NCBI GenBank assembly: GCA_964598485.1 | Contig: CAZRCD010000006.1 | Coordinates: 43,584 to 107,583 of the forward strand | DNA from: SOJA01 sp964598485 | GTDB taxonomy: Archaea > Thermoproteota > Bathyarchaeia > Bathyarchaeales > Bathycorpusculaceae | Direction: 5' to 3' | Length of the DNA stretch: 64,000 nt | Shown here: piece by piece, positions 33,385 through 40,056 of the stretch | Position numbering within the stretch: the first letter of the stretch is position 1 | How the letters are laid out: each line of letters starts with the position of its first letter | Made by a program: the position numbers and the translations under genes | Notes under the pieces: model-generated | Told to the model about the DNA's origin: nothing | The model's database searches: none | What the model saw: the letters and a program-made list of their open reading frames with translations, nothing else

Positions 33385-33657
33385 ATGTCTTGGACTATAG
33401 TGCGATCAGGCGGATTTAAACGAGGTTATAAAGGGAAAACATCGAAGTTGCGTGCGAAAGTTGATGAAGCTATTAGGTTGCTTGTTGCGAGCAAGGACCC
33501 ACGCAACCTCGGTAGTCGGAAATATGGAACTTTGAATGAATGTTATGGACATGATATTGATTTTAGAAACAGAATATTGTTCAGGGTAGAGATGGTCAAA
33601 AAAGAGATCTATTTCTTAAGAGTTTGCTCTCACACGGAAGTTTATGGCACGTCTTAA
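33385..33657 (+). CDS. RelE/ParE-superfamily toxin
   Basis: 90 residues. SWTIVRSGGFKRGYKGKTSK opens with the RelE-type strand and helix; RILFRVEMVKKEIYFLRVCS followed by HTEVYG is the C-terminal sheet with the conserved basic residues and terminal His/Tyr of RelE mRNA interferases. Together with the upstream gene it forms a type II toxin-antitoxin module, which may help maintain the element. Confidence 0.8.
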   Translation: MSWTIVRSGGFKRGYKGKTSKLRAKVDEAIRLLVASKDPRNLGSRKYGTLNECYGHDIDFRNRILFRVEMVKKEIYFLRVCSHTEVYGTS

Positions 33658-33682
33658 AGGAAATACTGTCTAATAGCCACTC

Positions 33683-33775
33683 ATGAATGTTCTAAAGCGC
33701 GAGCCGCTTAAGAAGGGCGACACGGTTCAGCTATGGGTTGACAACCAACACATAATCGTAGAAAAGAAGGAATAG
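33683..33775 (+). CDS. AbrB-like C-terminal fragment (30 aa)
   Basis: Short frame encoding MNVLKREPLKKGDTVQLWVD followed by NQHIIVEKKE, which corresponds to the second half of an AbrB/SpoVT swapped hairpin (LKKGD-x-V-x-L). The usual first strand with P-K/R is replaced. It ends EKKE in copy 5 of the junction motif. Either a truncated antitoxin or a relic gene. Confidence 0.5.
   Translation: MNVLKREPLKKGDTVQLWVDNQHIIVEKKE
33760..33775 (+). repeat. Junction motif copy 5, without downstream gene
   Basis: AGAAAAGAAGGAATAG. It supplies a stop and a ribosome site but no gene follows; only convergent genes lie beyond. Confidence 0.65.
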
Positions 33776-33810
33776 AGTTTTGTTCTATAACATTCTTCTA
33801 CTCAAAAATG

Positions 33811-34209
33811 CTAGGCCGTTATTTTCCGCATAGTAACTGTTTTCTTCCCCTCTGGAATAGGGGATCGTTTGACAGCTACCATATCTTCAACGGAAACTTC
33901 CTCTAGTTGCAGCTCTTCAGTTTCAAGTGTCTTCTTGTTCTTTTCATCCGCAATTGTTAAAGACAGTTTTTCTAGGCGACGCATAATTGGCGAGTCCATG
34001 TTCACTTGATAAAGCGTGGTAGCTCCGATTTTTCTTGTTTCTTTGACAAGTTCAGCTTCCAGAATCACACTCCAGACCTTGTATAACTGTGTTCTGCTTA
34101 TTGCAGAATGGCTTGCTATGTCCGTTTTTGTGTAATCCCAAAATCTGTTCTCAAGGAAAAAGTCTATGATCTTAACCAAAGGACCGTTTCCAAACAAGTC
34201 TTCAAGCAT
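33811..34209 (-). CDS. Winged-helix transcriptional regulator
   Basis: 132 residues from the ATG at 34209; the open frame to 34404 crosses the divergent promoter and is not used. RFWDYTKTDIASHSAISRTQ followed by LYKVWSVILEAELVKETRKI is a typical archaeal winged-helix domain with wing TTLYQVN. An acidic-to-basic tail follows (KRSPIPEGKKTVTMRKITA). It is divergent from another winged-helix gene, and a 17-bp palindrome sits between them. Confidence 0.75.
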   Translation of the reverse strand: MLEDLFGNGPLVKIIDFFLENRFWDYTKTDIASHSAISRTQLYKVWSVILEAELVKETRKIGATTLYQVNMDSPIMRRLEKLSLTIADEKNKKTLETEELQLEEVSVEDMVAVKRSPIPEGKKTVTMRKITA

Positions 34210-34261
34210 CCAACCATCCCCTCTTATTATGAATTGCCGTATACACGAAAGATATTCACTG

Positions 34262-34278
34262 CATACATTGAATGTATG
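34262..34278. promoter_or_regulatory. 17-bp palindromic operator between divergent regulators
   Basis: CATACATTGAATGTATG is a perfect inverted repeat (8+1+8) in the 96-bp gap between the two divergent winged-helix genes. It lies just upstream of the TATA-like AATATTTATATTTA at 34279-34292. Confidence 0.65.
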
Positions 34279-34305
34279 GAAATATTTATATTTATCGTAT
34301 CGGAA

Positions 34306-34611
34306 ATGATACAGCGGTGTATTCAAATATCCACAGAAGAACAGTACATAATTTTTAAGATTCTTTGGAAGCTTTTCCATCAAGGATGTTGGGGAAAGGG
34401 TCACATAGCCAAACGTGATTTATGCAAAGGGCTGCCTCCTGAACAAGTTGCTCTTTGCTTGAATGTTTTGGAAGATTTGAGAAAAGCCAATATGGTGCGT
34501 AGAAAAAAACACAAACATGGTGACCCTTACCGCTATTTTCTTAACAGAAACAAGTACAAAGAAATCTTGGATTTTCTTGAAAAGTTCGGGGAAGCCCAGC
34601 ACGGTAGTTAG
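34306..34611 (+). CDS. Winged-helix regulator of the same divergent pair
   Basis: 101 residues from the ATG at 34306, about 26 bp downstream of an excellent TATA box (34279-34292), so probably a leaderless transcript; the longer frame to 34108 overlaps the opposite gene. STEEQYIIFKILWKLFHQGC and IAKRDLCKGLPPEQVALCLN, then LEDLRKANMVRRKKHKHGDP form a winged-helix domain with a basic wing. ATG at 34276 is an alternative start. Confidence 0.7.
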   Translation: MIQRCIQISTEEQYIIFKILWKLFHQGCWGKGHIAKRDLCKGLPPEQVALCLNVLEDLRKANMVRRKKHKHGDPYRYFLNRNKYKEILDFLEKFGEAQHGS

Positions 34612-35081
34612 CTGCATATATGCTCTGATAGCAGCAGCTGCTGCAACCAAGGCTTTTTCGTGTTAGAAAGGCTAGGTAAACTCTTCAAACACGCCACTTA
34701 TGAATGCGCTCATAATTTTCCACCATAGTAGGATGATGTTACGTGAGTCCCTATGTGTGTGGTTGAGTGATGCCCGTGAATGAATAAACGAATAACAAAC
34801 ACATTTTGAAGCTTGAAGCAATAGCGCACGCTAGTTTGATTGGTTTTAAGGAGTTGCTCTCGGAGCCTGTACCACGCCACCCAGTATAAGTCACGTTTGG
34901 CTTTCTCTTTATGAGAAGAGCTGGTATGGGATTCATGCGTGCAGAGCAGGGCTTCTGCGAGGGCAACCCCGAAACACAAGCGTTTTCTCAGTTTAAATGA
35001 TTTATGAATCTGAAATGTCCCTTTTTGGATTCGGGGATTAAATTTTAATACACCCAAACACACACACACACAAAGAATGCT
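34612..35081. other. 470-bp gene-free region with CA repeat
   Basis: I see no convincing gene. It has a GCAGCAGCTGCTGC palindrome near 34630 and, at its right end (35052-35071), a CA dinucleotide run directly before the next gene, which may be slippage-prone. Reading frames here are shadow-like. Confidence 0.5.
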
Positions 35082-35627
35082 GTGGTAGAAGGTCTTTGGA
35101 ATAAAATAAAAGGTAACAAATCACAAAAAGAATACTTAGAAGAGAAAATAGATGATGAGAAAATGAATGAAAGACCTTTAGGCGTGACACGGGTAGCAAT
35201 ATTAACATTGTTGGGTTCTGGTGCATGTTTCATGTTCTTTTTGCTGAATTGTGGTCTTCTTTTTGTTGGAGGTGGGTCAGGAGGCTTGGTTGTCCCCCCG
35301 CTATATAGTCTTATGTTATCTTATCCTTCTATACCTATTTCTTTCATACTGTCAGTTTATGCATTTTTCCTTTCAATTGCTATGTTTAGTAGCACATCAA
35401 AGTATGTATGGTATGCATCAACATTGCTTTGGTTAATGACTATAGCATTCTTCTCTTGGTGGGGAGTGGCTCCAGAGTACTGTGTTGTCTGGAGGGCTAT
35501 GGGTGTCGTCTATATAATAATAGTAGGCACATTGCTTCCTTTAGCGTGTAGTATAGGTTGTTTGATATATTTCCAGACTGCAAGAGTCAAAGACTACTTT
35601 AAGATTAAAAGCTTACCAAAACATTGA
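35082..35627 (+). CDS. Hypothetical four-helix membrane protein
   Basis: 181 residues, GTG start (or ATG at 35163). A 35-residue charged N-terminus is followed by four transmembrane segments (about 37-58, 72-100, 105-125, 140-165), including VWYASTLLWLMTIAFFSWWG. Family unknown. A CA dinucleotide tract immediately precedes it, which could affect promoter length. Confidence 0.6.
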   Translation: MVEGLWNKIKGNKSQKEYLEEKIDDEKMNERPLGVTRVAILTLLGSGACFMFFLLNCGLLFVGGGSGGLVVPPLYSLMLSYPSIPISFILSVYAFFLSIAMFSSTSKYVWYASTLLWLMTIAFFSWWGVAPEYCVVWRAMGVVYIIIVGTLLPLACSIGCLIYFQTARVKDYFKIKSLPKH

Positions 35628-35926
35628 CACAACCATTGATTATAGCGGTTATTGCCAAACGCGTAGGTTTACTTTTATTTCACGCTCCCCCTACTGCATT
35701 ATATGTTATCCTAGAAGAAGCCCAAATCTAAACGGAAACATATTGAGAAATAAAACCTACATTTAATTTCAAACCGCCCGTTTTCCCAACCTTGCTGATA
35801 TGAACTGTTCATAACCAATACGTCCACAGCAAAATCCAAAATGCAAGTTTGACTTCTTGAAATATGCGCAATGCTTTGCTACTTACTCGATAGACATGTG
35901 GATTGCTGAATTGTAAGTCAAAGCTG
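35628..35926. other. Gene-free region
   Basis: 299 bp between a membrane protein and the convergent SnoaL-like gene; AT-rich, with no gene or clear signal. Confidence 0.5.
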
Positions 35927-36355
35927 TTACGTAACTTCATCAGGAAATCCTTTGTATTCGATAACACCTAGTTGTTTGTAGCAATCCATCCAGTCATCGA
36001 TGCTCCAATTTTCCACAACCTTGCCATTAAATATGCGATAGATGTGAACGACTGTTATTTTACATTTCTTGCCAGTAGGGGCTAATCCACGAAATTCACT
36101 TGTGTGTGTCCCCGTAAATTTTACAAGAACCCACACCTTGTTACCTTCGGCGATGATGTCCTCGATGGTCACATGGAAATCGGGAAAACCATTGATAAAC
36201 ATGGTTATGAATTGTTTGTAATCTTCCAGACTCCGCGACTGAAGTGCATGGTCAAAGTAGTCGGGTGCCATTAGCTTGTCCAGTAAGGCGACGTTATGCT
36301 TATTAAATTCTTCAAACAACCTTCGAACGATGGCCTTATTCTCTTCTAATGACAT
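35927..36355 (-). CDS. SnoaL-like polyketide cyclase / ester cyclase family protein
   Basis: 142 residues of the NTF2-like superfamily. KAIVRRLFEEFNKHNVALLD, then MAPDYFDHA, GFPDFHVTIEDIIAEGNKVW and WSIDDWMDCYKQLG follow the SnoaL-like ester cyclase pattern, including the D-H pair. In prokaryotes most members have unknown substrates. It stands alone between gene-free stretches. Confidence 0.85.
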   Translation of the reverse strand: MSLEENKAIVRRLFEEFNKHNVALLDKLMAPDYFDHALQSRSLEDYKQFITMFINGFPDFHVTIEDIIAEGNKVWVLVKFTGTHTSEFRGLAPTGKKCKITVVHIYRIFNGKVVENWSIDDWMDCYKQLGVIEYKGFPDEVT

Positions 36356-36898
36356 AGAACATCGTCTCCCCTTTGCTAATTATCTCTTTTTGACATTTAA
36401 CAGTTGTTACGAAAATATTAACCTTTTATTGAAAACTCACCCTCAGCTACGCATTCGTGAATGTTGTTAGCTTATCAACCGATTTTTGACAGGGACTCCC
36501 ACCACCCGACAGTTAACAGGGAGATTCATCACCCTAAGACTTAACAGAGCCTGTAGGAGTTTCGTATTCTTAATGTTTTTAATGAAGCCTAAAAATAGTT
36601 TTGAGCTTAGAATTGTAACCTCAAAGTAACATGGTGCATCACCAAACGAAGCTTGAAATGGGGTTATTCATTATGTTCTAGTTAGTATGTGAAAAATCAA
36701 TGTAAAATGAATGGGGGAATAGAAAACTAGAAATTGCCTTTCAATGTGTTTGAGTATTCTTCTAGATTTTCTTCTTCATTTTCAAAGCCTAATGTAGACG
36801 CTTGAAGGGGAAACATGAAAGCGAAAAGACAAGCAACCGTATAGTAGACCGCAAAGCATTAGAATAGTGAAGAGTGAAAGATATTTTGGAGAACTTAA
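36356..36898. other. 543-bp gene-free region with short imperfect repeats
   Basis: No gene seen. Around 36490-36550 two imperfect units (CACCCGACAGTTAACAGGGA and CACCCTAAGACTTAACAGAG) repeat in direct orientation. The right part holds the promoter of the next gene, with a purine-rich GGAGAACTTAA before the ATG. Confidence 0.4.
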
Positions 36899-37735
36899 AT
36901 GGGTTTTCAATATCTGGTCCCTCTCCCTTTCTATGTTATGCTAGCACCTGAACATGTTTTTGAACTTGCAGTCTCTAGGAAAGTCGTCAGAATGCAGTTT
37001 AGGAATCCCACAGAAATCAGAATTCCACCAGCCCCCCGAACAACACTAGTAATCCACTCAGATGAGGAATTGATAGTTGACGAGTTGGAAAAAATTCGTT
37101 TGCATTTCAATACCTTATTGAGAGCGTATCGCATTGTAAGTGGAGAAACATACAACAACGGAGTTATCAGACCAATTCCTCATGCTGGTTTCTTCAAAAT
37201 TGTCATAAAAATTGAGTTAGATAACGAAGGAAAACCAATAGGACCTCCTAGCACAATGCAATATGTGCAACGACTCATGCTCGGAACAATCTCAGGGGAG
37301 CAATATAAGGAACTGAAACAAATAATTCACTCCTCCAGAACCTTACAACGACATCTAACTGAAGAGTTACTACTCGGAGCAAAGACTTTCTTCCATGAGG
37401 AAGACTATAGAATGGCAGTTCTGGAAGCTGTTATTGCTTTGGATATTATGATCGCTTCTATTATAAGAAAGATTGGTCGTTTGAGAGGCATATCTAAAGG
37501 GTCTCTAAAAGACTTTCTCAGGGAGGTAGGATTGAACCGCAGTATGAAAGTTGTCTTAAAAATGATTATTCCAGACCGTCTACCCGATGATGACGTGTTA
37601 GAAGGTTGCAAAACAGCGAATACTTTAAGGAATAAAATAGTTCACGAAGGAAGGCTAAACGTCAGCGAAATAGAAGCCAGAGAGGCCATTCAAAACATCA
37701 AAACTTTTATTGAGCATATTACTCCTACACTCTAG
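36899..37735 (+). CDS. HEPN-domain protein (Apea-like)
   Basis: 278 residues. The C-terminal 130 residues are a HEPN bundle with NTLRNKIVHEGRLNVSEIEA, the HEPN signature RNKIVH with the following EGR typical of Apea-type HEPN. The N-terminal about 140 residues are a separate domain with a hydrophobic start (LVPLPFYVMLAPEHVFELAV) and several strands. It is a single gene without an obvious antitoxin, and could be an abortive-infection RNase. Confidence 0.75.
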   Translation: MGFQYLVPLPFYVMLAPEHVFELAVSRKVVRMQFRNPTEIRIPPAPRTTLVIHSDEELIVDELEKIRLHFNTLLRAYRIVSGETYNNGVIRPIPHAGFFKIVIKIELDNEGKPIGPPSTMQYVQRLMLGTISGEQYKELKQIIHSSRTLQRHLTEELLLGAKTFFHEEDYRMAVLEAVIALDIMIASIIRKIGRLRGISKGSLKDFLREVGLNRSMKVVLKMIIPDRLPDDDVLEGCKTANTLRNKIVHEGRLNVSEIEAREAIQNIKTFIEHITPTL

Positions 37736-37844
37736 GTCTGTCGACACCATAAGGATTTACATGAACCTGAGGTGCTGTGTAGTTGTCGGTTGATGGGCTG
37801 ACGTGGAAAAAATCGGTTGATGACAGTTCTACGAAGAGTCTATG

Positions 37845-38126
37845 CTATTCTTTTGTTTCCTCAGTTCCGAATTTGATTAATTCATCTCTTAAACTTTTGT
37901 AGGTTAATTTGATATACGCTTCATTTCTTATGGTGTCTGATACACGAAGATCCTTTGTAAGTTTCACTTTTTTTGTATCAACATAACAAGCAGCGTCTTC
38001 TTTCGTTTTACCCCACGTGATTACAAAGTAGTGATCTTCTTCTCCATTTAACTTTTGAATATCGGCTCCACGTATCCAAAACTCCACTGTTCCTTCCACA
38101 ATAACCACCTTTAATGGATCTGACAA
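37845..38126 (-). CDS. Small hypothetical protein
   Basis: 93 residues, ATG start. Alternating strands (VVIVEGTVEFWIRGADIQKL, then HYFVITWGKTKEDAACYVDT) suggest a small beta protein. No motif recognised. It stands alone in accessory DNA; the gap before it holds a GGTTGATG direct repeat near 37787 and 37812. Confidence 0.55.
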   Translation of the reverse strand: MSDPLKVVIVEGTVEFWIRGADIQKLNGEEDHYFVITWGKTKEDAACYVDTKKVKLTKDLRVSDTIRNEAYIKLTYKSLRDELIKFGTEETKE

Positions 38127-38387
38127 TTTAGTATTTGTAAGTAGGTTATATAAAGGATTTATTCATTTGGAAGCCGACTGCTCGCAACCACTCACAAAAG
38201 AAAACTAACAGAAACCGAACGAAAAGTGAGTGCGCTGATGTTCATTCTTATTCATTTACCTACTTCGTGCACACACTCAACATAAGAAAATAAAGAATTA
38301 ACTGAATGATTTCAACATTGGCTTATGGTATTTTAATAGACCCATAATATACCTATGTTTATGTAGCATTCTGTCAAAGGTTAAGAT

Positions 38388-38540
38388 ATGAAGTGTAGGG
38401 ATTGTCGTTTCATAGAATACTTCACGTCGGAAGATAGGTATTGGTGTCACGAAAAGAAAGACTATGTGGGTCCTAACGATAGCGTGTGCCAAAAGTATAA
38501 GCCTAAGATAAAAGGACCATTAGACAAGTACATATGGTAA
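38388..38540 (+). CDS. Small Cys-rich protein (50 aa)
   Basis: ATG at 38388, stop at 38540. MKCRDCRFIEYFTSEDRYWC continues with HEKKDYVGPNDSVCQKYKPK. Cysteines at 3, 6, 20 and 34 form a plausible four-Cys zinc or iron site with the pattern CxxC-x13-C-x13-C. The coherent composition makes it a likely gene. No family assigned, though small CxxC proteins of this type are common in methanogens and Thermoproteota. Confidence 0.6.
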   Translation: MKCRDCRFIEYFTSEDRYWCHEKKDYVGPNDSVCQKYKPKIKGPLDKYIW

Positions 38541-38867
38541 TATGTTAATGCCTGAAAAAATGGGGGGTGTGCGGGAGACATCTCCATCTTCTGTAGTAAT
38601 ATCGCTAAGTATTAAAAACAGCAGCTTCCATTGTTTAAATAGAAAATCAAGCTTTAAAAATCAAACGTTCCGTAGACCGTTCATAGCGCTTAAAATTGAA
38701 ATGTTCCCTTCATCAGTTGCAGAAACTTGACGTTATCTCAGCGTTAACTCTTAAGCTTTTGATAAAACGAAGTTTAGATATCTCATGATCTATTTCAACT
38801 TCTAAGTCGGAATTAGAATCAACCTTAAATATCTATATCTGAACAAAACATCAAAACGTGAATAAAC
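38541..38867. other. Gene-free region containing repeat copy B
   Basis: 327 bp without a supported gene; it holds the second copy of the dispersed 18-bp motif and an AT-rich promoter-like region (38825-38850) before the PadR relic. Confidence 0.5.
38570..38587 (-). repeat. Copy B of the 18-bp dispersed motif
   Basis: On the minus strand ATGGAGATGTCTCCCGCA, followed by a C-run and TTTTTT, the same arrangement as copies A and C. Confidence 0.7.
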
Positions 38868-39235
38868 ATGGCGGCACTTACAATCATAGTTGGCGGTGGA
38901 AAATTGGAAGGAAAAATGCTTAAGAAAATGCATGAAAGAATAATAAAAAATTTTATGGACATAATAATTCTAGCCGAACTGAGAAATAGACCCATGAGCG
39001 GATACGACGTTATCTCTTTTATTCACAACAAATTCCGTCTCCAAGCTCAGGTACAGTCTACTCACTTCTCTATTCAGTCGAAAGAAACGGCCTAATCACA
39101 GGAACATGGAAAGAAAGAAAAAGAGTATACAAACACACCTAAAAAGGCATGAAAACAATTGAAACAATACTAACCGCGAACGATAACATCAAAAGCTTCA
39201 TAACAAACATCCTGAAAGTTCAAGCAACTTCCTAA
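38868..39235 (+). pseudogene. PadR-family transcriptional regulator, frameshifted
   Basis: The first 60 codons (ERIIKNFMDIIILAELRNRP, then MSGYDVISFIHNKF) are the start of a PadR winged helix. After that the frame must shift to continue SSGTVYSLLYSVERNGLITG followed by TWKERKRVYKHT, the conserved recognition helix and wing. An in-frame TAA near 39139 then interrupts before KGMKTIETILTANDNIKSFI. One frameshift and one stop show a decayed gene. It sits just before tRNA-Lys. Confidence 0.75.
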
Positions 39236-39309
39236 ATTTTTATACACGGGATAATCGAAATACTAAAAAGCACCTTCTCAAATCTCTAAAGCGAAATGAA
39301 AAGCCTAGA

Positions 39310-39414
39310 GGGCCCGTAGCTCAGCAAGGATAGAGCACCGGGCTTTTAAGCAAAACAAGACAGCATTGCGCAGAAACCCGGGGGTCTCGGGTTCAATTCC
39401 CGACGGGCCCGCCA
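39310..39414 (+). tRNA. tRNA-Lys(TTT) with 27-nt intron, CCA encoded
   Basis: Acceptor GGGCCCG (39310-39316) pairs with CGGGCCC (39404-39410), then G and an encoded CCA to 39414. The anticodon stem CCGGG (39338-39342) pairs with CCCGG (39377-39381). The loop carries TTT at 39345-39347. T-arm is TCGGG-TTCAATT-CCCGA. An intron of about 27 nt (39349-39375) interrupts position 37/38, the canonical archaeal site for splicing endonuclease. Lysine codons AAA and AAG would be read. Confidence 0.92.
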
Positions 39415-39735
39415 GATATATGCTGAGAACCCTGGAGAGAGACTTGTTAAGGCTCTAGTAGAGTTTGGTAGAGAAGGACGATAACGAGAAAAACAGAGAT
39501 GGATTGAATACTGGAGAAGTTTTGAGCTACAGCTTCCATTGCAGACTAGAGAAAAGATCATGAAAACAGCGATGCTGTTGCAGAGGAAGGTAGACAGGGG
39601 AAAACTGCAAGAGAAGCGAGCAAGAGAGTATCATCATTCAATTCAAGCCAACGGTACTTGCAGGCAGTCGCAACCGCCTACAACTACCGTAGGTACACCA
39701 ACAAGATCAAGGGAGAACTTGACATCTAATTGAAC
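39415..39735 (+). pseudogene. Decayed coding sequence after tRNA-Lys
   Basis: Directly behind the tRNA, AENPGERLVKALVEFGREGR runs into a stop, continues in the same frame as REKQRWIEYWRSFELQLPLQ and TREKIMKTAMLLQRK, and resumes in another frame as RYLQAVATAYNYRRYTNKIK followed by GELDI and a stop. The pieces are coherent but broken at least twice. Family unknown. Its place immediately 3' of a tRNA suggests an old integration scar, but no recombinase motif is recognisable. Confidence 0.4.
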
Positions 39736-39838
39736 AACTCACTCTTTTTCGAAATAGGTGAGATTCCGTTAGAACTCGCCGAGATTGAATAAAGCATGCG
39801 AGTTAATTGGTAATTCAAAAAGGTTATTTCCACTCTAA

Positions 39839-39856
39839 GTGGAGATGTCTCCCGCA
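39839..39856 (+). repeat. Copy C of the 18-bp dispersed motif
   Basis: GTGGAGATGTCTCCCGCA followed by AAAACC and eight Ts, 200 bp upstream of the sensor kinase gene. It differs from copy A by one base. The following about 35 bases are also similar between A and C (T-rich, then TCGGAAA or TCTGAAA). Confidence 0.7.
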
Positions 39857-40056
39857 AAACCTTTTTTTTGTTTATGGTTTTTTCGGAAACAGTTTATCCT
39901 GGTTGGTTTTGGGTTCTAAGTCACGGTTTTGTGTGACCTCTTGCTACGTGTATTTGAATATTGATTGTGTGTTCATAACGGTTTTATTTGATCAGATACT
40001 TCAAAGGATGATGTCAAATGTTCCTTACGTACGCGTGTGAAAGGAAACTGGCTTAA

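Noticed and set aside
20660..34611. Direct repeats marking both ends of the large integrated element
   Set aside because: I looked for a copy of the integrase-proximal sequence at the far end and for duplicated tRNA-Lys sequence and saw none by eye. The right boundary of the element remains undefined.
34710..35069. 119-codon minus-strand frame in the gene-free region before 35082
   Set aside because: Starts inside a CA repeat (CVCLGV), has Cys/His/Ser-rich random-like composition and no homologue pattern that I know.
36490..36550. Possible CRISPR-like repeat units
   Set aside because: Only two imperfect units with no constant spacer; not a CRISPR array. No cas genes in the window.
39539..39733. 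64-codon frame after tRNA-Lys as an intact gene
   Set aside because: It is one piece of a longer, multiply interrupted coding sequence, so listed as part of a pseudogene.
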